From the NCBI GenBank assembly GCA_016292575.1, contig JAEDIH010000080.1, forward strand, positions 1 to 8,300: DNA of 8,300 bases. Direction: 5' to 3'. Below the pieces are notes generated by a model. The model made no database searches. It had not been told where the DNA came from and saw only the letters and a list, made by a program, of their open reading frames with translations. The position numbers and the translations under genes are program-made. This DNA comes from Clostridiaceae bacterium. Lineage in GTDB: Bacteria > Bacillota > Clostridia > Oscillospirales > Acutalibacteraceae. Below are positions 1 to 6,555 of the stretch, in pieces (within the stretch, counting starts at the first letter, position 1; each line of letters begins with the position of its first letter).

Positions 1-52
1 CCAAGTCTGTAGCGGACTTTCACCGCCAAGTGGTTACGCATGCCGAGCACAC
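1..52 (-). mobile_element. 5' end of a group IIC intron (partial, runs off the left edge)
   Basis: Read on the minus strand, the sequence starts GTGTGCTCGGCATGCGTA, followed by GGCGGTGAAAGTCCGC. From memory this matches the first bases of bacterial group IIC ribozymes such as the Oceanobacillus iheyensis intron, which begins GTGTGCCCGGCATG and has a GGGTGAGAGTCCC segment shortly after. Group II introns are self-splicing RNAs that move by retrotransposition, usually with an encoded reverse transcriptase/maturase. Class IIC members typically insert just after intrinsic terminator hairpins. Here the intron start lies 8 nt after a minus-strand terminator stem and its T5 tract, which is that arrangement. 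Only 52 nt of domain I are visible, so the maturase ORF, domain V and 3' end cannot be checked. The exact 5' nucleotide (52) is inferred from the GTGTG start. Confidence 0.72.
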
Positions 53-55
53 CAC

Positions 56-90
56 AAAAAGGGAGCTGTTCGGTTTTCAGAACAGCCCCT
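56..90 (-). terminator. Intrinsic terminator, likely target of the group IIC intron
   Basis: GCTGTTC at 65-71 pairs perfectly with GAACAGC at 80-86. GGG at 61-63 pairs with CCC at 87-89 around one bulged A (64), and the loop is 8 nt (72-79). On the minus strand the stem is followed at once by TTTTT (60-56), the classic rho-independent arrangement. The plus-strand exit has no T-tract, so it works in the minus direction, the same as the hydrolase gene at 288-1949. It lies about 200 bp beyond that gene's stop and may end its transcript or that of a lost small gene between them. Confidence 0.7.
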
Positions 91-144
91 GATAAAATAT
101 GTTAACTTTTACTCGCCCGAATTAATTTTAGGAAGCTCTGATTA

Positions 145-186
145 AATCTGATGTACAGATTACGCCGTCAGATTTTTCGTCAGATT
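145..186. repeat. Cluster of CAGATT/AATCTG repeats
   Basis: AATCTG (145-150) and CAGATT (156-161) form a 6-bp inverted repeat with a 5-nt loop. GTCAGATT then occurs twice as a direct repeat at 167-174 and 179-186, and the second copy runs into the nested hairpin at 184-238. The region has no convincing coding content. The pattern resembles an intergenic palindromic repeat unit, but its copy number in the genome cannot be judged here. Confidence 0.4.
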
Positions 187-238
187 GTGCAAAAGGCGCG
201 CAGGAATCCTGTCGGATTTCAAGCGCCTTTTGTGCAAT
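184..238 (-). terminator. Nested hairpin, possible bidirectional terminator after the hydrolase gene
   Basis: CAAAAGGCGC (190-199) pairs perfectly with GCGCCTTTTG (223-232). A 2-nt TG/TG mismatch and a further ATTG/CAAT base pairing extend the stem to 184-238. Inside it, GGAATCC (203-209) and GGATTTC (214-220) form a second 7-bp stem with one G-T pair and a TGTC loop. The A4/T4 runs at the stem base resemble a bidirectional intrinsic terminator. It begins about 50 bp past the hydrolase stop codon. The T-run is only four bases and is partly inside the stem, so the efficiency is uncertain; it could instead be part of an intergenic repeat. Confidence 0.45.
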
Positions 239-287
239 ATGGCGGGAAATATGCAAGTAAGATGTGCATCAAAGCGTATGCTGCGAT

Positions 288-1949
288 TTATTCAGAGGTT
301 CCTTTATTTCTTAGGATTCTTACAAGCTCCTTGAACCAGCCGAAGAACGAGGTCAGAAATGCAAGCAGCTTTCCGGGAAGAGTTGTGGGATGATCAAGCT
401 TTTCGTCAACTTCCCAGTTTTCGGTGTTGCAGTTTTCCTCCGTCATGGCGGTCATTGCCCACCAATCTGTCGGATGCTTAACCATGAACTGGCTCTCATC
501 AAAATCGTCAATCGTAAGCTGCCTGTCGCTTGTGACAACCGTCATGAGGAGCATATCCTCAGCATAAGTCCACTCGGAATGTCTGACACCCTTAATGAAC
601 CAGGTGTTGTCCGGAAGAAGACAGGTTGAAGCGTCAATGTTCTTGTCCGGTGATATGTACTTTCCGAGACCTTTCTCCTGCTGTGCGGCAATGTATTCAT
701 CGGAGAGAGGCTCGTATATTGTTCCGGTTGTTGCGCCGAAGGAGGAGCTTGTTACCGAAACAAAGGTGTCGGCAATATTATTTGCGGACTGGCAGGTCGG
801 AATCATCTGGGTTCCGTATTTTGAAATTACGCCGACCTTTACTCCCTTTTCGGGAAGTCCCTTTATAAGCTCCGGAATGTGCTTTTTAACCTTTTCATTA
901 TAGTTTGTAATTTTTTCAATCAGTCCTGCATATTTAACATATTTTTCACTGCCCTCTTTGCCGAAAACGTATTTTACGGCAGTATCAAAGTCGGAGGGCT
1001 TAACGCAGGCCCAATAGCAGGGATAGGAAATGCTTGAAAGGGCAAGAGCGCTTGTTACACCCTCAACAAGCTTTGCATAAAGCGTGGCTTTCTTATAGCC
1101 GACATAAGCGTCAATAATTCCGCTCTTCTGAGCAAGGTCAATGCAGGAAATGACAAACGGATCAAGGTCGAATGTTCCGAATTCGTTTCCGTCTTGGAGA
1201 ATTCTTTCAATAGCAACAACATCAACCTTGAACTTTCCGCTGAGCGCTTCACTGATAGGCTCGGCACCCATACAGACCGAGCCGTCAAAACCGACGCCGT
1301 AAATATCATCGCTGCCAAACTGCTCAAGATATGCACAGACAACATTCGTTCCGAGACAGCGGCAGATTATTGAAACCTTTTCGCTGCCGGTAACTCTTTT
1401 AATGGCTTTGATGAACTCATTGAAGTCCTTTGCAATCTCCATCGGGTCGAGACGCCAGTCATACCAGAAGAAGTAGTCGCCGCGGTCATAGAAGCCCTTG
1501 TCGCCCTTGCGGTCATAGTTCATTGAATATTCAACCTGATCCCTGTGCCACTGGCTGATATGGGTACCGTTGGACGCTTCTCCGTTTTCGTCAAGGAGAA
1601 TATCGCCGAAAGCCTTTGAAACCTCTTCCTGAATTGCAGCATAGAACGGCTCCCAGTTGTCCTTGAAAATGCCCTCCAAAAGATACTCCTTATACATATG
1701 CATGGCCGCACTGAGAAGCTTTTTCACAGTTTCGTCGGTGTCACCGCTGACACCGCCGTTATTTCCGAAAAAGCCAGAAAGCTTTGAAAGCGGTTTTTCG
1801 TCTTTGTCATAAATAATATTTCCGTCGCCGGAAATAACAACAACGGGAATCTGGCTTTTTGTTTCAAACATATTGACTGCCGCAAAAGCCGGAACGGTCG
1901 TTGCAAAAATCAGAATAATAGAAAGCAAGACACACAGAAGCTTTTTCAT
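288..1949 (-). CDS. Secreted LCAT/lipase-like alpha/beta-hydrolase-fold protein with Cys in place of the Ser nucleophile
   Basis: The protein has 553 residues. Residues 1-24 form a Sec signal peptide: MKK, a hydrophobic core, then VPAFAA, with cleavage after Ala23 or Ala24, so the protein is probably exported. PVVVISGDGN (35-44) resembles the first strand and oxyanion loop of lecithin:cholesterol acyltransferase-like lipases. FFWYDWRLDP (160-169) matches their conserved YDWRL segment. The elbow, normally GHSMGG, reads CRCLGT (196-201), which places Cys198 at the nucleophile position. A likely catalytic His is His457 in GVRHSEW; the acid may be Asp394. The C-terminus is hydrophobic then basic (527-548). 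I chose the ATG at 1949 because it gives a canonical signal peptide. An in-frame GTG at 1997 has a better-spaced AGGGG and would add 16 residues. Substrate and activity are unknown, and the Cys elbow could mean altered or lost catalysis. Fold assignment is fairly sure; function is not. Confidence 0.85.
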   Translation of the reverse strand: MKKLLCVLLSIILIFATTVPAFAAVNMFETKSQIPVVVISGDGNIIYDKDEKPLSKLSGFFGNNGGVSGDTDETVKKLLSAAMHMYKEYLLEGIFKDNWEPFYAAIQEEVSKAFGDILLDENGEASNGTHISQWHRDQVEYSMNYDRKGDKGFYDRGDYFFWYDWRLDPMEIAKDFNEFIKAIKRVTGSEKVSIICRCLGTNVVCAYLEQFGSDDIYGVGFDGSVCMGAEPISEALSGKFKVDVVAIERILQDGNEFGTFDLDPFVISCIDLAQKSGIIDAYVGYKKATLYAKLVEGVTSALALSSISYPCYWACVKPSDFDTAVKYVFGKEGSEKYVKYAGLIEKITNYNEKVKKHIPELIKGLPEKGVKVGVISKYGTQMIPTCQSANNIADTFVSVTSSSFGATTGTIYEPLSDEYIAAQQEKGLGKYISPDKNIDASTCLLPDNTWFIKGVRHSEWTYAEDMLLMTVVTSDRQLTIDDFDESQFMVKHPTDWWAMTAMTEENCNTENWEVDEKLDHPTTLPGKLLAFLTSFFGWFKELVRILRNKGTSE

Positions 1950-1952
1950 AAT

Positions 1953-2037
1953 AATTACCATAGCCTTTCCGGCTACAAATAGTTTATTAAAAATCACGTT
2001 AACCCCTGTTGTAGCCGGACAAGGCGTGATGGTAATT
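1953..2037 (-). promoter_or_regulatory. Imperfect 25-bp inverted repeat masking the hydrolase start region
   Basis: The arm at 1953-1978 and the arm at 2009-2037 are complementary in three blocks of 9, 5 and 11 bp, with small bulges (3 versus 1 nt, and 1 nt) and a 30-nt loop. In the minus-strand transcript the 3' arm contains GGAAAGG, the only purine-rich stretch near the ATG at 1949, and ends 3 nt before that ATG. Folding would therefore hide the start region. The loop holds an alternative AGGGG-5 nt-GTG start at 1997. The preceding leader ORF ends exactly at the first base of the 5' arm. The pairing is seen directly; the regulatory role is inferred. A small transposable repeat is the alternative. 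Confidence 0.5.
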
Positions 2038-2111
2038 TAGTCCATCTCAAAATTTGTGCTTTGCACAAATTTTGAGGGACATATAAGTTTGTGTTTAGCT
2101 TGATTTTTCAC
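2037..2111 (-). CDS. Possible 24-residue leader peptide ORF upstream of the hydrolase gene
   Basis: On the minus strand a perfect GGAGG (2124-2120) sits 8 nt before a GTG at 2111, which opens a 25-codon frame ending in TAA at 2039-2037. The predicted peptide starts MKNQAKHK, has a central LICPSKF and ends NFEMD. It is hydrophilic, with no signal or membrane segment, and I recognise no family. Its start codon lies in the loop of the hairpin at 2091-2120, and its middle is encoded by the perfect palindrome at 2046-2076. The last base of its stop codon is the first base of the inverted repeat that masks the hydrolase start. This fits a cis-acting leader peptide better than a functional protein. 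The spacing of ribosome site and start is good, but so short a frame could be chance. Confidence 0.33.
   Translation of the reverse strand: MKNQAKHKLICPSKFVQSTNFEMD
2046..2076. repeat. Perfect 14-bp inverted repeat with 3-nt loop
   Basis: CTCAAAATTTGTGC (2046-2059) is followed by TTT and its exact complement (2063-2076). GTCC/GGAC (2040-2043 and 2077-2080) extends the stem across an AT bulge. It has no T-tract after either arm, so it is not a typical terminator. It lies inside the putative leader ORF on the minus strand. It may be an RNA structural element, a protein-binding palindrome or a dispersed repeat; these cannot be separated from one copy. Confidence 0.55.
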
Positions 2112-2120
2112 GCTAAACAC
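2091..2120 (-). promoter_or_regulatory. 9-bp hairpin around the leader ORF start
   Basis: GTGTTTAGC (2091-2099) and GCTAAACAC (2112-2120) are exact complements with a 12-nt loop. In the minus-strand RNA, the 5' arm starts at the last G of the GGAGG ribosome site and fills the 8-nt spacer, and the GTG start opens the loop. Folding would compete with initiation at the leader ORF. The structure is seen directly; the control role is an inference. Confidence 0.45.
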
Positions 2121-2148
2121 CTCCGAATTATTACTTACACTTTACCAT

Positions 2149-2154
2149 GTTATA
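2149..2154 (-). promoter_or_regulatory. Candidate -10 box for the hydrolase transcript
   Basis: The minus strand reads TATAAC here, 25 nt upstream of the GGAGG of the leader ORF. No good -35 hexamer is found at 16-18 nt; the expected place is occupied by the tandem TTGTTAACAA palindromes. A weak, activator-dependent or repressed promoter would fit. The call rests on one hexamer and its position. Confidence 0.3.
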
Positions 2155-2163
2155 CGCAACAGT

Positions 2164-2184
2164 TTGTTAACAAATTGTTAACAA
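2164..2184. promoter_or_regulatory. Tandem TTGTTAACAA palindromes, putative operator
   Basis: Two identical 10-bp palindromes TTGTTAACAA lie at 2164-2173 and 2175-2184, 11 bp centre to centre, about one helical turn, so bound proteins would sit on the same DNA face. The pair covers the position expected for the -35 region of the minus-strand promoter, which suggests repression of the hydrolase gene. The half sites TTGTTAA/TTAACAA resemble those of the redox repressor Rex, but Rex sites have a 4-nt centre and these have either none or 7 nt. The regulator is unknown. Confidence 0.4.
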
Positions 2185-2360
2185 TTCATCGTTTGGTAAT
2201 ATATCTTCAGATACATCAATTACCGCTTCAAGATACACAGAAAAAAAATTGAAAAACAGACCACAAAAACCGTTGTCTGTTAAACACCTACAAACACACA
2301 CCAACGCAACAAATTATCCACTGTTCCTCGTGTTTTAATCGGATTCAAGCCGTCTTTATT

Positions 2361-2423
2361 AAAAATCAGCCGCTTTTTACGCTGTCGGAGACAAAGTGCT
2401 TCCGGTTACGCAAAAGGCGGCTG
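2361..2423 (-). terminator. Terminator-like hairpin facing the minus strand
   Basis: CAGCCGC then TTTT (2367-2377) pairs with AAAA, a bulged G, and GCGGCTG (2412-2423). Inside the long loop, CGGA and TCCG can pair as well. On the minus strand the stem is followed by ATTTTT (2366-2361), as in an intrinsic terminator; the plus-strand exit lacks a T-tract. No minus-strand gene is visible to its right before rpoB, so it may block antisense transcripts coming from the rpoB side or be left over from a lost gene. Confidence 0.4.
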
Positions 2424-2513
2424 TTGTGCTTGCAAAATTATCTTACAGAAGTTCGGCGGCAAAAATCGGGCAAATCAAGGCAAAAATTAAAAAATTCCCC
2501 CAAAAATTAAAAG

Positions 2514-2540
2514 AAACCGCTTGACTTTTGAAAGCGGTTT
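2514..2540 (-). repeat. 9-bp inverted repeat enclosing the rpoB -35 box
   Basis: AAACCGCTT (2514-2522) and AAGCGGTTT (2532-2540) are exact complements around a 9-nt loop. On the minus strand the stem is followed by CTTTTAATTTTT, so it could end antisense transcription. The rpoB -35 hexamer TTGACT (2521-2526) overlaps the end of the left arm and the loop, so a protein bound to the palindrome would interfere with polymerase. Both readings are inference. Confidence 0.45.
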
Positions 2541-2550
2541 GTGGTATCAT
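2521..2550 (+). promoter_or_regulatory. Sigma-A-type promoter of the rpoBC operon
   Basis: TTGACT at 2521-2526 is a near-consensus -35 box. TATCAT at 2545-2550 is a fair -10 box, 18 bp downstream, preceded by TG one base before (extended -10, 2542-2543). Transcription should start near 2557, giving a leader of roughly 155 nt before rpoB. It is the best promoter-like match I find in the gap and faces rpoB, which would give rpoBC its own promoter. Confidence 0.65.
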
Positions 2551-2649
2551 ATCAGAACATATTATGCGAAAATGCGCAATAATGCTATTTATCTTCCAAG
2601 AGCATGATAACATTATTGCCGAAAAAAGTCAATAGATTTTTGCAATATT

Positions 2650-2685
2650 CTGTGCCCGAACGCACAGCGCATGCCGCGAAAGGCA
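2650..2685 (+). promoter_or_regulatory. Two small hairpins in the rpoB mRNA leader
   Basis: CTGTGC (2650-2655) pairs with GCACAG (2662-2667) around a 6-nt loop. TGCC (2672-2675) pairs with GGCA (2682-2685) around the loop GCGAAA. They lie 12-50 nt before the ribosome site GGAG at 2698-2701. They do not match a ribosomal-protein leader that I know. They may affect mRNA stability or be incidental. Confidence 0.3.
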
Positions 2686-2711
2686 AATTAAAAACGTGGA
2701 GTGATAAGTGA

Positions 2712-5700
2712 ATGGTCAATGTTACCGATGTAAAACTCGGAACCAACACTCGAAAGAGCTTTGGTAAAATTCAGGAAGTTATGAAGATGCCTAACCTCAT
2801 TCAGGTTCAGAAGGATTCTTACAGATGGTTCCTTGAAACCGGTCTTAAGGAGGTTCTCAGAGACGTTGAGGATATCACCGATTTCAGCGGAAACCTCAGC
2901 CTCAGCTTCGTTGACTACAGAATGGAGAAAAAGGCTAAATATTCCGTCAGGGAGTGCAAGGAACGCGACGCAACATATTCCGCGCCTATGCGCGTTACCG
3001 CAAGACTTTACAACAAGGAGACAGGCGAGGTCAAGGAGAGCGAGGTCTATATGGGCGACTTCCCGCTCATGACTGACAGCGGCACCTTCATCATCAACGG
3101 TGCGGAGCGCGTTATTGTTTCCCAGCTTGTCCGTTCGCCCGGCGTTTATTACGGCATGACCCACAACGTTACGGGCAAAAAGCTTTTCACAACGACCATA
3201 ATCCCCAACCGCGGCGCATGGCTCGAATATGAAACCGACCAGAACGACCTTTTCTATGTCCGCATTGATAAAAACAGAAAAATCCCCATCACCACGTTTA
3301 TCCGCGCACTCGGACTTAACTCCAACAATGATATCCGCGAGTTCTTCGGCAACGACGAAAGAATTGAAGCTTCCTTTGAAAAGGATTCAACCAGAAACAC
3401 GGAGGAAGCCCTTATTGAGGTTTACAAAAAGCTTCGTCCCGGCGAGCCGCCCACGCTTTCGAGCGCACAGAGCCACCTTGAAGGTCTTTTCTTTGATGAC
3501 CACCGCTATGACCTTTCAAGAGTCGGTCGCTATAAATACAACAAAAAGCTTTCTCTCTTTGACCGTATCCGCGGTCTGAAGCTTGCAGCTCCCATTGTTA
3601 ACGAACAGACCGGCGAAATTATTGCCGAAGAGGGCGAGCTGATTACCAAGGAACGTGCAAATGAAATCGTTCAGTCCGGAGCAAAGGTTGCTTATGTCCT
3701 TGTTGAAGGACGCGACGAGCCTGTTAAGGTTATCTCGAACCAGATGGTGGATATAAAGCCCTATCTTCCTGAGTTCACAAAGGAAGAGCTGTGCGATATC
3801 GGTATCAACGAAAATGTTCGCTATACCGTGCTCATGGACATCCTCCCCTCCCTTGAGGGTCTTGGCAAGGAGGAAAAGCTTGCTTTGCTTGAAAGCAAGG
3901 CAACCGAGCTTATTCCCAAGCACATCATCATCGATGATATCTTTGCTTCTATCAACTATCTTAACTGCCTTGCAAACGGCGTCGGCAGCGCCGACGACAT
4001 CGACCATCTCGGAAACAGACGTATCCGCTCGGTCGGCGAGCTTTTGCAGAATCAGTTCAGAGTCGGCTTTTCAAGAATGGAAAGAGTCGTTAAGGAAAGA
4101 ATGACCCTTCAGGCTCAGGAGCCTGAAAAGGTCACTCCGCAGGCTCTTATCAATACCCGTCCCGTTATTGCGGCGGTCAGAGAGTTCTTCGGTTCTTCGC
4201 CGCTTTCGCAGTTCATGGATCAGAACAACCCCCTTGCAGAGCTTACTCACAAGCGCCGTCTTTCGGCTCTCGGTCCCGGCGGACTTTCGAGAGACCGCGC
4301 CGGATTTGAAGTCCGCGACGTTCACTACTCCCATTACGGAAGAATGTGCCCGATTGAGACTCCTGAAGGTCCCAACATCGGTCTTATCTCCTATCTTGCA
4401 ACCTTTGCAAGAATCAACGAATACGGCTTTATTGAAGCGCCGTTCCGCCCGGTTGACAAGGAAACCGGACGAGTTCTCGACACCTATGAATATATGACTG
4501 CGGATGTTGAAGATGAATACACCGTTGCTCAGGCAAACGAACCGCTCGACGAGGACGGTCACTTCATGAGAAGAAAGGTCAACGCCCGTCACCGCGACGA
4601 ATTCCTTGAAATTGAACCGTCAAGGGTCGATTACATGGACGTTTCGCCCAAGATGGTTGTCTCCGTTGCAACCGCACTCATCCCGTTCCTTGAAAACGAT
4701 GACGCAAACCGCGCCCTCATGGGTTCAAACATGCAGCGTCAGGCAGTGCCGCTTCTTACCTGCGATTCACCGATGGTCGGAACCGGTATGGAATACAAAG
4801 CCGCCACCGACTCCGGCGTCTGCGTCCTTGCAAGAAAGTCCGGTAAGGTCATCTATGTCAGCGCAGACAGAGTTGACGTCCTCGGCGAGGACAATGTTGT
4901 TGAAAGCTACAACCTCATCAAATTCATGCGCTCCAACCAGGGCACCTGCATCAATCAGCGTCCGGTGGTTTCCGTTGGAGATTTCATTGAAGAAGGTCAG
5001 GTTGTTGCCGACGGTCCCGCAACCGACCATGGCGAGCTCAGCCTCGGCAAGAATGCCCTTATCGGCTTCATGACCTGGGAGGGCTACAACTACGAGGACG
5101 CCGTTCTTATCAACGAAAAACTTGTCAGAGATGATGTTTACACATCTATCCACATTGAAAAATATGAGCTTGAGGCACGCGACACCAAGCTCGGTCCCGA
5201 AGAAATCACCAACGACATTCCGAATGTCGGCGACGCACTCAAGGATCTTGACGAAAGAGGTATCATTCGTGTCGGCGCAGAGGTTCACTCCGGCGATATC
5301 CTCGTCGGTAAGGTTACACCCAAGGGCGAAACAGAGCTCACGGCCGAGGAAAGACTTCTTAGAGCAATCTTCGGCGAAAAGGCAAGGGAAGTCAGAGACA
5401 CCTCCCTGCGCGTTCCCCACGGAGAATACGGAATTGTTGTTAAGGTTGAGGAATTCACCCGCGAAAACAGCGATGAGCTCAACCCCGGCGTAAACAAGGT
5501 TGTCCGCTGCTACATTGCCCAGAAGAGAAAGCTTCAGGTCGGCGATAAGATGGCAGGCCGCCATGGAAACAAGGGCGTTGTTTCAAGGATTCTTCCGCAG
5601 GAGGATATGCCCTTCCTTGAGGACGGCACTCCGCTCGACATTGTGCTTAACCCCCTCGGCGTTCCCTCGCGTATGAACATCGGTCAGGTTCTTGAGGTTC

Positions 5701-6545
5701 ACCTCGGCTTTGCCTGCCGTGAGCTTGGATGGAAGATTATGACACCCGTTTTTGACGGTGCCCACGAAGATGATATCAGAGCCGCTCTTGAAAAAGCCGG
5801 TCTTTCCACCAACGGCAAGTCAACCCTTATTGACGGACGCACCGGCGAAAAATTTGACGAAGATGTCACGGTCGGCGTCATGTACTTCCTCAAGCTGCAC
5901 CACCTTGTTGACGACAAGATGCATGCGCGTTCAACCGGTCCGTATTCACTCGTTACCCAGCAGCCCCTCGGCGGTAAGGCGCAGTTCGGCGGTCAGCGTT
6001 TCGGTGAAATGGAGGTCTGGGCGCTTGAAGCTTACGGCGCAGCCTACACTCTTCAGGAAATTCTTACCGTTAAATCGGACGATGTTGTCGGTCGTGTGAA
6101 AACATACGAGGCCATTGTCAACGGCGAAAACATTCCGAAAGCCGGCGTTCCCGAATCGTTCAAGGTTCTCATTAAGGAACTGCAATCTCTCGGTCTTGAC
6201 ATCAAGGTGCTTGACGCGGACGAAAACGAGATTGACCTCAAGCAGAATATTGACGGCGACGAGGGTGTTTCCCTCCACAAGTTCCGCAGGCAAACGGAAG
6301 AGCCCGAACAGCCCATGAGCGACGAGGAGCTTGTCGAAGATGACTCCGAAATTGAGGACAACGATGAGCTTGACTTTGACTTGGATCTGGACGATGAGGA
6401 CGGCAACTGTGAAGAAGAGCTTGACAATGATGAAGACGAAGAAGAGAAGCCCTTTGATTACAACGAATTTTTCAACGAGATTAACCCGACGGTCAATGAC
6501 GCGGGCTATGATTCCGGTTTTGTTCCGGACAGCGAAGATATGTGA
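2712..6545 (+). CDS. rpoB: DNA-directed RNA polymerase subunit beta
   Basis: RpoB forms one pincer of RNA polymerase and, with beta', the active site. The 1277-residue protein is complete. The ATG at 2712 directly follows an in-frame TGA and has GGAG 10 nt upstream; the N-terminus has the usual [16 protein letters not shown] (27-42). The rifampicin pocket starts near residue 494, with Asp503, His513 and Ser518 equivalent to E. coli D516, H526 and S531, all sensitive-type. WEGYNYEDA (789-797) supplies Glu795 and Asp796. [12 protein letters not shown] (944-955) holds the conserved Lys946 and Lys954. The clamp-side [21 protein letters not shown] begins at 1083. The conserved body ends near 1195; residues 1196-1277 are an unusually acidic tail, about 31 Asp/Glu in its first 50 residues. 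rpoC follows after 58 nt. Identification is certain. Confidence 0.99.
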   Translation: MVNVTDVKLGTNTRKSFGKIQEVMKMPNLIQVQKDSYRWFLETGLKEVLRDVEDITDFSGNLSLSFVDYRMEKKAKYSVRECKERDATYSAPMRVTARLYNKETGEVKESEVYMGDFPLMTDSGTFIINGAERVIVSQLVRSPGVYYGMTHNVTGKKLFTTTIIPNRGAWLEYETDQNDLFYVRIDKNRKIPITTFIRALGLNSNNDIREFFGNDERIEASFEKDSTRNTEEALIEVYKKLRPGEPPTLSSAQSHLEGLFFDDHRYDLSRVGRYKYNKKLSLFDRIRGLKLAAPIVNEQTGEIIAEEGELITKERANEIVQSGAKVAYVLVEGRDEPVKVISNQMVDIKPYLPEFTKEELCDIGINENVRYTVLMDILPSLEGLGKEEKLALLESKATELIPKHIIIDDIFASINYLNCLANGVGSADDIDHLGNRRIRSVGELLQNQFRVGFSRMERVVKERMTLQAQEPEKVTPQALINTRPVIAAVREFFGSSPLSQFMDQNNPLAELTHKRRLSALGPGGLSRDRAGFEVRDVHYSHYGRMCPIETPEGPNIGLISYLATFARINEYGFIEAPFRPVDKETGRVLDTYEYMTADVEDEYTVAQANEPLDEDGHFMRRKVNARHRDEFLEIEPSRVDYMDVSPKMVVSVATALIPFLENDDANRALMGSNMQRQAVPLLTCDSPMVGTGMEYKAATDSGVCVLARKSGKVIYVSADRVDVLGEDNVVESYNLIKFMRSNQGTCINQRPVVSVGDFIEEGQVVADGPATDHGELSLGKNALIGFMTWEGYNYEDAVLINEKLVRDDVYTSIHIEKYELEARDTKLGPEEITNDIPNVGDALKDLDERGIIRVGAEVHSGDILVGKVTPKGETELTAEERLLRAIFGEKAREVRDTSLRVPHGEYGIVVKVEEFTRENSDELNPGVNKVVRCYIAQKRKLQVGDKMAGRHGNKGVVSRILPQEDMPFLEDGTPLDIVLNPLGVPSRMNIGQVLEVHLGFACRELGWKIMTPVFDGAHEDDIRAALEKAGLSTNGKSTLIDGRTGEKFDEDVTVGVMYFLKLHHLVDDKMHARSTGPYSLVTQQPLGGKAQFGGQRFGEMEVWALEAYGAAYTLQEILTVKSDDVVGRVKTYEAIVNGENIPKAGVPESFKVLIKELQSLGLDIKVLDADENEIDLKQNIDGDEGVSLHKFRRQTEEPEQPMSDEELVEDDSEIEDNDELDFDLDLDDEDGNCEEELDNDEDEEEKPFDYNEFFNEINPTVNDAGYDSGFVPDSEDM

Positions 6546-6555
6546 TCGAACGTAA

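Noticed and set aside
151..629. Plus-strand frames of about 80 codons opposite the hydrolase 3' end
   Set aside because: They overlap the well-supported minus-strand hydrolase gene, lack good ribosome sites and show no protein-like pattern.
2164..2184. Canonical Rex redox-repressor site
   Set aside because: The half sites match, but the centre is 7 nt rather than 4, so it is only described as a palindrome pair.
2255..2281. 7-bp inverted repeat AACAGAC/GTCTGTT as a terminator
   Set aside because: The stem is short and AT-rich, the 13-nt loop is long and there is no following T-tract.
2314..2322. TTATCCACT, one mismatch from a DnaA box
   Set aside because: It is a single site with no cluster of boxes, no AT-rich unwinding element and no replication gene nearby.
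2557..2711. L10/L12-type ribosomal protein leader or a known riboswitch before rpoB
   Set aside because: Only small hairpins are present, without the conserved binding-site features of an L10 leader or a recognised aptamer.
4191..4280. Rifampicin-resistance substitutions in RpoB
   Set aside because: The residues equal to E. coli D516, H526 and S531 are all sensitive-type, and the surrounding pocket reads as normal.
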